Assembly: GCA_024195265.1 (NCBI GenBank)
Contig: JAJLRJ010000013.1
Span: forward strand, 6,348,075 to 6,412,074
DNA length: 64,000 nt
Direction of reading: 5' to 3'
DNA from: Dendrophyllia cribrosa
Taxonomy: Eukaryota > Cnidaria > Anthozoa > Scleractinia > Dendrophylliidae
A program made the position numbers and the translations under genes. Positions 34,041 to 46,085 of this stretch are shown here, one piece after another. Below the pieces are notes generated by a model, which was not told where the DNA came from, searched no databases, and saw only the letters and a program-made list of their open reading frames with translations. Position 1 is the first letter of the stretch, and each line of letters starts with the position of its first letter.

Positions 34041-37019
34041 ATGGATGTATGGCTGATAGCAGAGCCAATCCATAACTTTCTGTACGGTTCAAGCGTTTTC
34101 TTGAGTTTTGTTTACGTCGGTTTGAAGTTACGTGACTTCTCCACGGAGAGAAACCACTTCTTGCTGCTAGTCGCAGTCGCCGGTTCATTTTTCCTGTACG
34201 AATCCTTCAGATCCCTCGTCAGCTTTACTAACGATGCCTTAAATCATCCTGGTCTGAAAACATGGCTCGAGAACTGGGAATCAGGCGACCACAAGGTATG
34301 AAGTTCCTAATGTTTGTGAGCCGTCTGCAAGTCTGCATTCCGTGTGGGTTCGAAGATTCTTCGTAGCAGTCATTTCCTTTCCGAGAGCGCTCTCGGAAAG
34401 GAATCGACGCAGATTGGGCGTTACCTTCTAAAGGCGTTATTTCAGCGTGTTTCGTTGATTGATTCATTCTTTAGGTTTCGTAGAACTTTGCTGCTGCTTG
34501 GCGTAGATTATGAAAGCCTTTGGCGGTAATCTTCGGCGTGGGATTCACACAGAATGCAGACTGGCCTATCCCGGGGGGGGGGGGGGGGACTCCCATATAA
34601 AAAGTGACTGGGGAGCTCGTCGTACCTTTTAGGGGTCAAAATTTGGAGATTGGTACCGCTTAGGGTGCTAAAATCTAAAATGACTACCGTTAGAATTATC
34701 GCAGTACCTTTTAGGGTATGAGCCGAAAATTATGACAGAATATGACGTGTTGTTTTAGAATTGATACCTCTTAGGGGTAAAAATTCTTTTGAGCCACGCC
34801 CATCAAACAAGATTCTGGTACCTTTAAGGGTGTTTTTCGAAAATTTCCGACGAGCACATGTAGATTAAAAATTACAGCCAATGTCATTTAGCGAGCCAAG
34901 GTCTTTACGGCTAAGTAGGTTCTTTGCCCGGGGGGTGGGGGGTACTCAACAAAGTTTTACATACGGGGATGCTCCGCCCCGAAGTCCAAACCCTTAGACT
35001 TTCATATACCATTTTTGACAGAAAAGGTGCCCCTTTCATATACCTTCCATAGAAAAATTAATGGTACCCCTTTCATATACCCACAGAAGAAACACTGCAT
35101 CTCTTTACTATAACCTTCAAATAAACTTATGGACCGATATCCACGAAAAAACATCAAGCGTTACCACTATTGATGTTAATCAAACAATATTCTTTTTTAA
35201 GTTCACGTTGTGGTGGAATTCAAGATACTCCACAAATCAGGCATGCAAGCAGCAAGTGCTTTTGTTTGAGGCCTTCATAACACCTTTCTGGTGACTTTTT
35301 CCTTACCTTTTTTATTTTGTTTTCCCTATTTTCCCAACCCTTTCATATCCTTTAACTCGTGAAATCCCTACCTTTCATATACCTCCAGCTTCAAAAAGGT
35401 ACCCTTTCGGGTGGAGCATCCCTGTATAGACCATTATAGGGAGTACCCACCCACCCCCCCCCCCCCCCCCCCCCCCCCCCCACCCCCGGATTCTTGAGGG
35501 GAGATAGAGACTGTGCATCTCATTCTTTTCAGTACATGTATTTCATTCTTTTCGGTGTGAGTCCAGCCCCCTTCACCACTGAGATAAAATAACTGAATTT
35601 TCACCAGAGACAGGTGCTTTCCTATTTTTATATTGTAAAATATCATGCATTGAGTTTCTGGGGGGTTCTCCCATATGAATGGGATGGGATACTTGTCAAA
35701 AATTTTAAATTAAACCCCTAATGGAGACCAATCTGGGCATGGCTCAAACTTTATTTGACCGATATACCATAATGGTTCTAAAAATGGCAGACAAACAAAA
35801 GTTAATAGTGAATGTGAATATATGAAAATCATATATTTGAACTGTGGATAAAAATGAGTGAAATTTGTGATCCTCGCAGTGTGCTCTCAACTTAAGCAGT
35901 TGAAGAAGCAACCTGAAAAAAATCTGTTTACTTGCTTATGCATTGTCTGTACCAAGAAAACTGTCTGTAATAATGGGGTGTCCGTAAAGCAGGGTTAAAC
36001 TGTACCAAAATCCAAAATTTACACCCAGAAAGGGGATGACGAGTATCAGAGTAGTATCGCTGCTCCTTTCCCGGCTTATTTCTCCCACCTTCTACAGTAC
36101 TCAAAGCCTCTTCATTGCTACTATTACCTCCCAATTCCGGCCCCGGCCCCGGCCCCCGCCCCCCCCCCCCCCCCCCCCCCCCCCCCCGCCCATGCCATTT
36201 CTCCCTGATTTCTCTATTCCTCTTACTTGTTTTTCCCTTGCACCGTCATGACCAAAGTTCTTGTTATTTTATTTTGCACAGGTTCAAAGAATCGCAACAG
36301 AATCAACACTGGGACACTGGCTTCATTCTCAGCTGATATGCTTTGCCCTTCCTTTCATAACTTTCATAAACATAAAGTCTCGCTTCATAAGGATGCCTAC
36401 CCTTGAAATATGCGCGTACGTTTGGCTGGCACTTGGTGGAGCTGTCAGTTTGGCATTCCCACTATTTTTATTGCGTCACAATAGCACTATCAAAAACCAT
36501 ACAAAGACATTATCTCCCCAGATGAGGGTACCCACTTGGGGAATGGACATGTTGGGTATTTGCCTGTGGATTTCATTTTGGTGCACTGCCTCACTACCAT
36601 GGTCCAAGGAGGACGACGCAAAGTTTTATCTGTACTTAGTTCGCCTATTTTTGCTTCTACCGTGTTTGATTCCAGCGACACCTGTGAAGAACCTCAATGA
36701 CCACTTTATGCCTTTACCAATTTACTGCACCATTGCAGTATTAATAACAGGCTTTCATTGGTATCAAAGTATGAAAATGATAACTGGTGAAAACACTGAT
36801 ATTTTACACCAAAACCAAGCCATGATATGTGATTTTGCACTTTGCTTTTCTAGTTTAGCATTTTACATTTTTGATGAATCCAAGAAGTTGGGTTTCTTAG
36901 CATCCCTTGCATTTATTCTGCTTATTCCTTTTCTTTCACTTGGTTCCACATTTTCATTGTTGGCAATTTATGAGGTTTACCTTCATAAAGGGCACTTTTC
37001 AAGCCTCAAGGAAGAATAA
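34041..37019 (+). CDS. Two-exon multi-pass membrane protein, function unknown
   Basis: Exons 34041-34295 (ends GAC CAC AAG before gtatga) and 36282-37019 (after a cacag acceptor) join in phase 0 to give 330 residues and a TAA. I count 8-9 hydrophobic segments: two in exon 1 (about 12-29 and 40-57) and six or seven in exon 2, including YVWLALGGAVSLAFPLFLL and FLASLAFILLIPFLSLGSTF. There is a short charged C-tail and no cleavable signal. Short loops carry PWSKEDDAKFY and TPVKNLNDH. I do not recognise the family. The 1.99-kb intron contains homopolymer-bounded elements. AATAAA follows at 37124-37129. Confidence 0.8.
34566..34945. mobile_element. Homopolymer-bounded element, second type
   Basis: Starts at a run of about 18 G with ACTCCCATATAAAAAG and contains repeated TACC(T/G)TTTAGGG motifs. 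It runs to another G run at 34928-34942. In the orphan gene's intron. Confidence 0.5.
34945..35481 (+). mobile_element. Homopolymer-bounded element, copy 2
   Basis: GGGGTACTCAACAAAG at the left, ACGGGGATGCTCCGCCCC, repeated CCCTTTCATATACC units, then GGGTGGAGCATCCC and GGGAGTACCC running into a C tract of about 30. Same family as 16950-17592 (reverse) and 45650-46083. Confidence 0.75.
35812..35925 (+). repeat. SINE tail fragment
   Basis: GAGTGAAATTTGTGATCCTC, GCAGTTGAAGAAGC and the ATATGAAAATCATATAT palindrome match the tail of the tRNA-headed element at 47571-47815. No tRNA head remains. Confidence 0.6.
36146..36188. repeat. Pyrimidine-rich tract with a C run of about 28
   Basis: CCCCGGCCCC repeats followed by an almost pure C run, 94 bp upstream of the acceptor of the orphan gene's second exon. 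It may affect branch-point choice, but a normal T-rich acceptor is present. Confidence 0.85.
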
Positions 37020-37123
37020 CTTAGTCACATCTACCACTGACAAAATATTTAGTTAGAAGCTGCCCCACAATTTCCCCCATGTCCTTATACTCTAAACCTC
37101 TCTTCGAATGTTGCATAACTTCA

Positions 37124-37129
37124 AATAAA
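37124..37129 (+). promoter_or_regulatory. Poly(A) signal of the orphan membrane-protein gene
   Basis: AATAAA 105 bp after the stop codon, in an otherwise AT-rich 3' region. From 37150 to 38570 there is AT-rich sequence with ACCGGTCT/AGTTTGTACCGG repeats but no gene. Confidence 0.6.
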
Positions 37130-38577
37130 AAATTTGGAAAGTGCAATGTAAATAGAGTGCAAACTCAGACTGGTACAACTTCAGATCAGTCTTTCATACT
37201 AATGCTTGCTTCTGTTGACATGAAATCGGTCTGAGAAATCATCTTGCACCAGTCTGACTTATTCTGGTAGCTGAACTGACACAAATGACTATCAGACTGG
37301 TCAGGAGTCAGAGCAGGGAACCATGTAAACACAAATACAGTAACTTCATTTTGGATCGGTATGAGATTTCGTTTTTTAATCAATGAATGGCTTGGGGTTC
37401 ATACCATTTTCATGGTCTAAAGTTTGTACCGGTACTATGAAATTGCTTCGTACTTTCAATCTTGACTCATGCAAACTGAGTAATACCGGTCAAAGTTCAT
37501 ACCATTCTCATGAAGTTTGTACTGGTCCCATGTAATCACTTCATGCTTTCAGACCAGTCTCATGTAAACTGAGTTGTACCGGTCTGAGTTAATACCAGTC
37601 TCGTGTAATTGGCCTCTTAGTGTCATGGGCAGTGGATGGCCTGGATGGTAAGGAATTGCAATATTGAAAAAAATAGCCAATTTTTGAAGTTCTTTCCTTG
37701 TGTCTTGGAAAAGTCGTTTAACTCTGATAATAGTTTGTTCAAAAATTAGATCTTTGATGAATCACTTGATATTTTCTTTTTGGTGCTCTAAGAGCACTTT
37801 GTGTAAGGGCAACTTAGTAGGCACAAAGTCAAACATTAAGTGCTGTTTTGACATACAGTCTGTAAATGGGTAATGCACCTATTAACTTGTAAAATATCAT
37901 TATGGATTTATATTATCGTATAACTTGCTACAAATCTTGTATTTCTCTATTTGGGTCTAATAGGCATTTATGGGTTAAGCACTTTTAATTATAAACAATT
38001 TATTGTTGTTTGAGAATTTGGCAGTGTAGAAGAAAGTGATGCCAATGTGACATATATCATGAAGGAATGTGAAGTACTTAATGCCATTATTATAGTACTT
38101 TTGTATCTAAATTAATTATTTACTTTGTGGAGTGTATTTGTAAAATATCAAATATTTTCACAATTTCCCAATATTTAAGCAATTCTCACAATTCTTAAAA
38201 CAATTCTTGTTTTGAGGTTTTCATGAATAATTAAATTAGGTAATAAATAATGAATAAATTGAAATAATTACTTTAAAATTGTGTATGCAGCAAAACTAAG
38301 GAGCTGCAAGATGTATTTAAGTGAGCATATTGTTGCTAATGTAATAGTGTGAATTATATTTTAAATAGAAAATGAATGAACTTGGCTTTTAAGCACAATA
38401 AATTGGTGAGAACATTCAGGATGTTTAAACAAGAAATAATTTCTTGTTAACATACAACCCTCCCTCTCCCTTAAAAGGAGAAACAAAATGTCTAAACATT
38501 TTATTTGCAATGACAACATATTTAATTTATTTAATATGTGCCTTCCCAAACTTTCTCTAAAAAAATAATGATTGAAA

Positions 38578-38747
38578 TAGCCCATTTCCGAGTTGCTCTT
38601 AGCTTCCTTTTCAAACTGAGGCCAAGTGCAAAACCACTCATGGATATAAGTTTTATTCGCATTTGAAAGAAATCTCATATCGATATGAATAGTTTTGCAC
38701 TTGGCCTTGGTTTGAAAAGGAGGCTAAGAGCAACTCGGAAATGGGCT
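38578..38747. mobile_element. MITE family B (AGCCCATTTCCGAGTTGCTC ends)
   Basis: AGCCCATTTCCGAGTTGCTC and the exact inverse border a palindrome of about 170 bp. A relative lies at 53381-53550. Confidence 0.8.
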
Positions 38748-38897
38748 GTTTCAGTATTTTTTTTTTTACCACCTCCCCGCCTAATCCCAAAAATAAAACT
38801 CCATACCCCTTCTCACTAATTTATTCCAACATGTGAACACAAAACATGGACCTTCCCCTTCCCTAGGCATTTTGCTTCACAAATACCCCATGGGGTC

Positions 38898-39290
38898 TCC
38901 AACCCCCCCGGGGGGGGGGGGGGGGTACTCCCTTATATAAGCTATCTACATGTAGGTATGTGCGGCCCTAAAGGGTATGGTTTTCAAGCCGTTTTGGTCT
39001 GAAATATATATAGATTTTGACCATTTTGGTCTGGAATAGGGTATGATTTGAGCACACTGGTCTGGAATTGGGTATGGTTTTTAGAAGAAGCTACTTTTTA
39101 CATCCCTTAATAAATGCGGTTTGATTAACATCTGAAATACGGTATTGAATTTTGGGTCAGGTCTGAAATAGGGTAGGGAAAATTGTATATTTTGGTCTGA
39201 AATAGGGTAAGGGTTTTAAGAAGCGTGCCGCACACCCCCACCCAAACTTTTGGGGAGTACCCCCCCCCCCCCCCCCCCCCCCCCCCCGAT
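38898..39290 (+). mobile_element. Homopolymer-bounded element, third type
   Basis: CCCCCCC switches to a run of about 20 G followed by TACTCCCTTATATAAG. Inside are repeats of TGGTCTGAAATAGGGTA. It ends with TTGGGGAGTACC and a run of about 29 C. The terminal G(n)TACTC and GAGTAC C(n) are inverted. Confidence 0.7.
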
Positions 39291-40263
39291 CCAACCGTTA
39301 TAACGTGTTATGCTTCACGTATTCACGAGTTAAATCCTTCGAAAACTACTGGGTGTTAGGACTGCCAAATAAGGCAAAATATGGGACCCCTCTGAGAGTG
39401 CACTTCAGCAATGTTTAAGAATTGCCATCTTGTTGTTGAACAGTGTGCCAAAGACAATGGAACAACAAAGGAAACTGTTCTGTTGTGTGTGTTGCAGAAC
39501 TTTTATGATCGATATGACCTCTCCTGGATTTGGTGGGTAAGGTGAGATCAACAATTTGTGGTACCTTCACAAGCTGGGATACAATCACACTGTAATTGAA
39601 CACTTGTGATGCTTTATAAGAATATTCGTCATTTATTCTTTCTTTCATTTCTTGCTTTAAATGTAGAGAATTGCCAATGTTCAGTGTAGGTCAAGGGTAG
39701 GGGGACCCAAACGGCCATGGCTCCAACCCTATTTTATTTTTGTAACAAAGGTGCATAAGACCAGAAGGGTCGAAAAACGTTTTTATTCTGAATCAGTACA
39801 GGCCGGAGCTATATTTCAAAATCAGAATCTAGAATGGTGGGGTATTGTTTGGCCTGCAAACCAGCCTGATTTGTTTCGTCAATTTAGAATTTTATTGCTT
39901 AGCGGAATCTTTAATGTAAACATCGCGCACTACCCTCTCCCCTGGCCCACCGTGCGCAAATAAGTCTGTATCAGCCCGTGTTGTTCCTGTTAATCTGCAG
40001 GTGGGGAGTGCATTGAAAGGCTCTCGGTGTTTCATACTATGCCATAGACCATATTCTAATATTTATGTGTTGTCTTTTCTTTTAATTCTGCAAGGAGAGA
40101 ATTGCCGTTATTTCTGTTAGCGTTGTGCCCCAGTGAGCGAAGAAAGAAGGCTCTCAGGGTATTTACGTGAAATGTTTCTGTATGCATTGCTGTTTTCTTT
40201 CCTGTATTCATATGCCATAGGTCATATTCTAGTATTTCTGGATTGTCTTCTCTTTTAATTCTG

Positions 40264-40298
40264 CAATAATAATAATAATAATAGTAATAATAATAATG

Positions 40299-40345
<47 letters not shown>
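40264..40345. repeat. (TAA)n microsatellite in the ECPAS 3' UTR
   Basis: About 27 mostly perfect TAA units, interrupted by TAG and TGA. Starts about 115 bp after the ECPAS stop codon in the sense of that gene. Similar tracts occur at 55827-55870 and 59221-59292. Confidence 0.9.
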
Positions 40346-40460
40346 TGCAAGGAGAGAATTGCCATTATATCTGTTGCCCAGTACGAGCAAAGAGAGAGCG
40401 CTCTTGGTGCATTCACGGGTCGTTTTTCTGTACGCTGTTTTCTGTTCTGTTGCAATACCG

Positions 40461-43400
40461 CTAGGAGCCAAGAAAGAGCAGTTTCTTTTTCAGTTCTGCA
40501 GCTTTGTCTCGTATATTGGGTTCCTTGTCACTGTAGACATATTTAAGACTATCTAATATGTGTTCCTTCAGTTCGTCAGTCAGCAACGATAAACGAATGT
40601 GCCCTGAAATAGAACATATTAAACAAGTTAACCTTTAGGTATACATTAGGAACTTGAAATAACAACAAAGAAAATGAGAAAACTAAACACAACAACAACA
40701 AAACGTATCTACTGGGAATGTGAACAACTTCTTCTTGAACAACAACTTCCGTTACGAGAGAATCGCGGCTCGTAAACAGCGACCCCCCGAAAATTGCGGG
40801 GTTTTTTTCCTTTTTGGTTTTTATCCTTTGGACTCATAATATTGGCCAAATTTGAATCGAACAGTGACTTGTAAAACTGCTTAGTAGCTTTCATTTGAAT
40901 GGTCACACTTTAGGATTTCATCCATAGACTCAAAAGTTAGAACCACCTTGTACAGCGTAATAAACAGTACCACAGGAAAGTACTGCTCAGTAGCTTTCAT
41001 TTGAATGGTCACACTTTAGGATTTCATCCACAGACACAAAAGTTAAAACCACCTTGTACAGCGTAATAAACAACACCACAGGAAAGTACTGCTCAGTAGC
41101 TTTCATTTGAATGGTCACACTTTAGGACTTCATCCACATACTCAAAAGTTAGAACCACCTTGAACAGCATAATAAACAGTACCACAGGAAAGTACTGCTC
41201 AATAGCTTTCATCTGAATGGTCACAGTGTAGGATTTCATCCACAGACTCAAAAGTTAGAACCACCTTGTACAGCATAATAAACAGCACCACAGGAAAGAA
41301 CTGCTCATTAGCTTTCATTTCAATGGTCGCACTAAAGAAATTCTTTCAGACTTAAAACCACATGACACTACTTGAATTGATTCAGTTTTCTTGTGACCCG
41401 GATTTTGGATATATCAACTAACATTCAGCTATATTCAGTGCATTCATTAAGTTCGATTATGTACTAATATTGGCAAATATAAGAGTTGGCTGGAAATCGA
41501 GCCTATACCCGGCTTCAAAACGAGGTATTTATTTTCCGTATTAACGCGACTTTTTGTGTTTATTTTTGTGGGTAAAATCCAAACCTTTTAGGGCCGAGTG
41601 TACTGTGTCCAAAACTTCAACAGCTCCAAGACGTACTGCGGCGTACTTTTTAACTTCTGCAAAATGACAAAAAGATTATAAATTTGACTCCTTCGTTTTG
41701 AGAAGAGTGAAAGAGTGTAAAAGATTGAAAGATTGATCGCGAATCCAAACGCCGAGAAGTTGGTTAAAAAAAAACTTGGCTGCGCCTCGCTTTTTCAACA
41801 CACTTTTTGGTGTTTGGAAATTCTGATAAAACACTCTTCCTCGTGTTGGATATATTACTTACAAACCTAACTCAGTAAAACGAATTACAGTGAAACAATA
41901 AACAGAAAACAAATTACTAAAACTAGATTCACATGTTATTCAAAACCGTAGCAAGAGAATGATAAAATAATTTTTGAAGCAACAGAAAATAACGATTGCT
42001 AAAACTAGTTTTAAATATTATTCAAAATGTAGCAACAGAGCCCGGTTGTTCAAAAAGTGGATAGCGCCATTCGCCAGATAATTCACTATCCAGTGGAACC
42101 TCGATTTAACGAAGTGCCAAGGGACTGGGGAAATCGGTTCGTTATATCGGGGGTTCGTTATATCGAAAACCTCGTTATAACAAATTTGCGGAAAAACAAC
42201 CAAAATGTTCGTTCTATCGAGATTGTAACATTGTTACGTATTTCCGGGTCTCAACAAATAACATATGCACTTTAATGCCCGTATGAAGCTACAGTACCCT
42301 GTAAATATAACTACGACACTGGAAAACTGAACAGGTTATACCTTTGCTTTATAGCATACACTGTAGGTCTGTTCCACATTCATCTTTTGTCGCGCGTTGA
42401 CATTTATTCGTTATATCGGGGTAGATTTTACGTTTGGGCTGCCAAGTTATATCGAGGTTCGTTATATCGAGGTTCTGTTCCATACATTTTAATCAGTTGC
42501 AATTTTGCCGGGCTGAAGAATATCGTTCGTTATACCGAGGACTTTGTTATATAGAGGATTGTTAAATCGAAGTTCCACTGTATCCAGTAAATAAGTATTA
42601 GCAAAATACATTGTGTTATCGGCTGGATAGTGATTTATCCGGTGGATAGCACTATCCACCTTTTGAAAAACCGGGTCCAGAACGGTAAAAGAATTTACGA
42701 AGCAAGAGGAATAAACGTTTACTAAATGTAGTTTTAAATGTAAATAAAAAGTACGAATAAACTAAATTAGGCTGGAATAAGTAAGTAGCAAACCTAAACA
42801 TTCACAGACTGACGGTATGAACTGTCCTAGAAGGTTTCTGAGCATAGTTATTCTGTCGATACTCTCTTCTCCTCTGCCATCCGGAGTTCCACTAGTCCAG
42901 TCCATTCTGAAGATCAAGAAGATTGTAAACATAAATTGGAAAAGTGGTCATAACAAGTATATTGGAAGTGGTCCTACCTTGTGTGAGAGTTGGGTGGGGG
43001 CTATACAATCATGTATCTGATGAACTTAATGAACCAGTTAATTGGCCTGAAAATCTGAGATGAGACTCGTTAAACTCCCAAGAGTGCCGCCAAAAATCAA
43101 TATTCAAGGAAAATCCCAAATTTCATTTTGTAAAATATTGAAAACTCATGGGGTCCACTAGCAAAGTTTTGCTAGTAAGATTTTTTCTACTAGCAACACT
43201 AGTAAAGTCATAAGCTATTTTTTTGCAGTCATTTTCCCTTTGATGACTCTGAAAAAATGGTAAAAATACCTAAATAATATACTGTTAATTTTGTAGTCCC
43301 CTTCGCCGGCGTTGTGCTGTCGTTTCTTTTGCGGCTCGGGCTTGTCGGGCAAGACGTTATCATGGTCGGTCACGTTACCGGTAGTCTTAGAGGTCGAGGG

Positions 43401-46054
43401 CCTCTTGAAAAAGCGGTTATTTTAGACATCTACAACAAAAGTGGCTTTACAAAGCGTGAAATTCATTCTCTTTTGTCACGCTGCTGATTCCAACAAAATG
43501 TGAATGTAGATAAAGTGTGCACAGGTTCTGTGTAAAACCGCGCTTTTTTTCTCCCGTAGATGACATTCGATGATGTCTGAATTTTTGCCACAAAACACTC
43601 CAGGAACGTTCCCTTTTTCCCTCCAACTTTTATGAGAGAAATGCTTACTCGCAAAAGTTTGCTGGAGGATACTTTTAAGACTCGCAATTTCCAAAAAGCA
43701 CTCGCATTTTGCGAGTTTGCGAGTGTTAATTTCGAGCCCTGGAAAAACGAATGGTACCATGCAAAAGTACTGCCTAAGAGTTTCATTTAAATGATCACAC
43801 CATAGAATTTCGTTCACAGACAGAACTACACAACATGTCTCCATAATTGACTCTGGGAGTAAACGGGATTATATTCGGTGTGTTTGTAGCTTGAATTGCA
43901 GGGAGGTTTGAATCATTTTCTCAGTTTCTACTCCTGATAGAGTGGGGCTATACAACAAGACAACAAATTTTAAGGGAGGGTACAGAAAGAGACCACCATC
44001 TTCGTTGTGGAACGGGAGATCCTTTGATCATTTACCTAAATACACTTAGAAAATCTCCCCACCCGACCAAAGACAAATGTTGTTTAACTAACCTTTCAAT
44101 GAACGACTTAATAGCTGCTAAAACCACGGTTTGTACTTTCCACGTGTTTGATGTGAGGGCAGTTGTGAGTATCGAGCAGAAACGCTCGCTATGCTTATCT
44201 GTAGAGTTAACAAGAAAACGTATGGTGAAAAGGGGAAGTGTATAACGGCGGTGTTTAAAGGATTTGTGTATGGCTGAAACCGAGCGTTGCCGCTTTGCGA
44301 GACAAGTTGCCTGAAAGGTGTTACATTGGGCAATGATTTTTGTAATCTAGAAACTTGCAATTTAATTGGTCAATAGCTCATTTGGCACGACGATTACTGT
44401 TGTAAATGATCTGAAGAACCTGTTTTGTGCACGACTGAAACCGAGCTTCGTCGCTTTGCGAGACAAGTTGCTTGAAAGGTGTTACATTGGGTAATGATTC
44501 TTACAGAGCAGTTTTCAATTGAGTGTCGTAAAACCAAAACCAAAGTAATTACTCTGACCAATCACAGCAGTCGTAAACAATCCAATGAGCCAATCAGAGC
44601 TCGAAGCAATTACATGTCGGCGGCGCCAAGCGCGGGAAAACGCGTGCGAGCAAATCACGATTGGTTTTGGTTTTACAAAGCGTAGCAATGAAAAAACAAA
44701 GCAATTGTGTAATTACTTTTGACACTCAATAGGCCATTTGCACGATCACGTCATACGACTACAACTACCAGAATCCTTCAGTTTTTTGTTTTGTAGTGCA
44801 AATTAGGGCTATTGTTATTTAAACCGCACTGGGATTACAAAATTTGAAGAAAGGGAAAACGAAATGAATTCTGGTAGTTGTAGTCAAATGACGCCATCGT
44901 GCAAATGGCCTATTGAAAACTGCTCTAATCTAGAAACTTGCAATTTAATTGGTTGATAACTCAATTAGCACGACGATTACTATTGCTGATATAAAGAACC
45001 TGTTTAAACAGGAAGTTCCGGTATAAAAGGAGCCTGGCCTGGCCATTCTCACCTCCAGTCGTCAATCAACCACTGAAGCATTCACAACTGACAAAAAACA
45101 TGCGTCATTACTAAGACCATTGCTAACACAATTTGGAAAAACTTTATGAAAGTTATATCAAAAGTCTTTATGAACTTCTATTTCTTTTTTTTGCTTCGGT
45201 AAAATCTTGGTTTAATTAGATTTTTGAAGCCACAAGTTAACCACGTTTTGCGACTGAAAGACGCTTTAATTGCATTTCACATCCAAAAGGTGTGAAATGG
45301 GGGAGGAGGTAAGCCTTTTATACCGGAACTTCGTGTTTAAAGAAGGGGCGGGTAGAATAAACGGACTAGATTTTAGAATTTTAATGACGTCAGGTGAAAA
45401 CGAAGACCAGCAATTTACCTTGTGAATCTGTTGCATTTTTCGGCCACGACTGTCCCAGACAATCAAACGCACAAACCAGGAATTCTTGATTCACTGTTTT
45501 ATCCTTCTGTTGCTCTTCTTCGTTTTCGTCTTCATTCTCTTCTCCTTCTTCTTTTGGTTCCTTGTAAGTTAAACGTCCAACAAAATAAGAAACAATTGTA
45601 AATAGAAGATAATACTACCCCCCCCCCCCCCCCCCCCCGGGGGGGCCATGAATTATTTTATTTTGGGGGGGTACTCAACAAAGTTTTGTACGGGGATGCT
45701 CCGCCCCAAGGTCCACCCTTACCCTTTCATATACCGTTTTTGACAGAAAAGGCACGCCTTTCATATACCTTTCATTGAAAATTGTACCCCTTTCATACCT
45801 TTCATTAAAAATGGTACCCCTTTCATATAGCCTTTACGTGCGTCTGTTTGATATATTTTGAAAGGCGCTTTTTATAATACTTAAATGGCAGTTTTCCCTA
45901 CCTTTAATTATACTTCAACTCGTGTTTTCCCTACCCTTTCCTATACTTTGTGAAATCCCCACCCTTTCACATACTTATAATTTTCATATACCACCAGCCT
46001 AAAAAAGGTACCCCTTTCGGGCGGAGCATCCCCGTATAGCCCATTATAGGGAGT

Positions 46055-46085
<31 letters not shown>

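Noticed and set aside
39497..39539. Plus-strand mini exon NFYDRYDLSWIWW between a good acceptor and donor
   Set aside because: No partner exon, no recognised family and it overlaps downstream sequence of ECPAS; probably chance.
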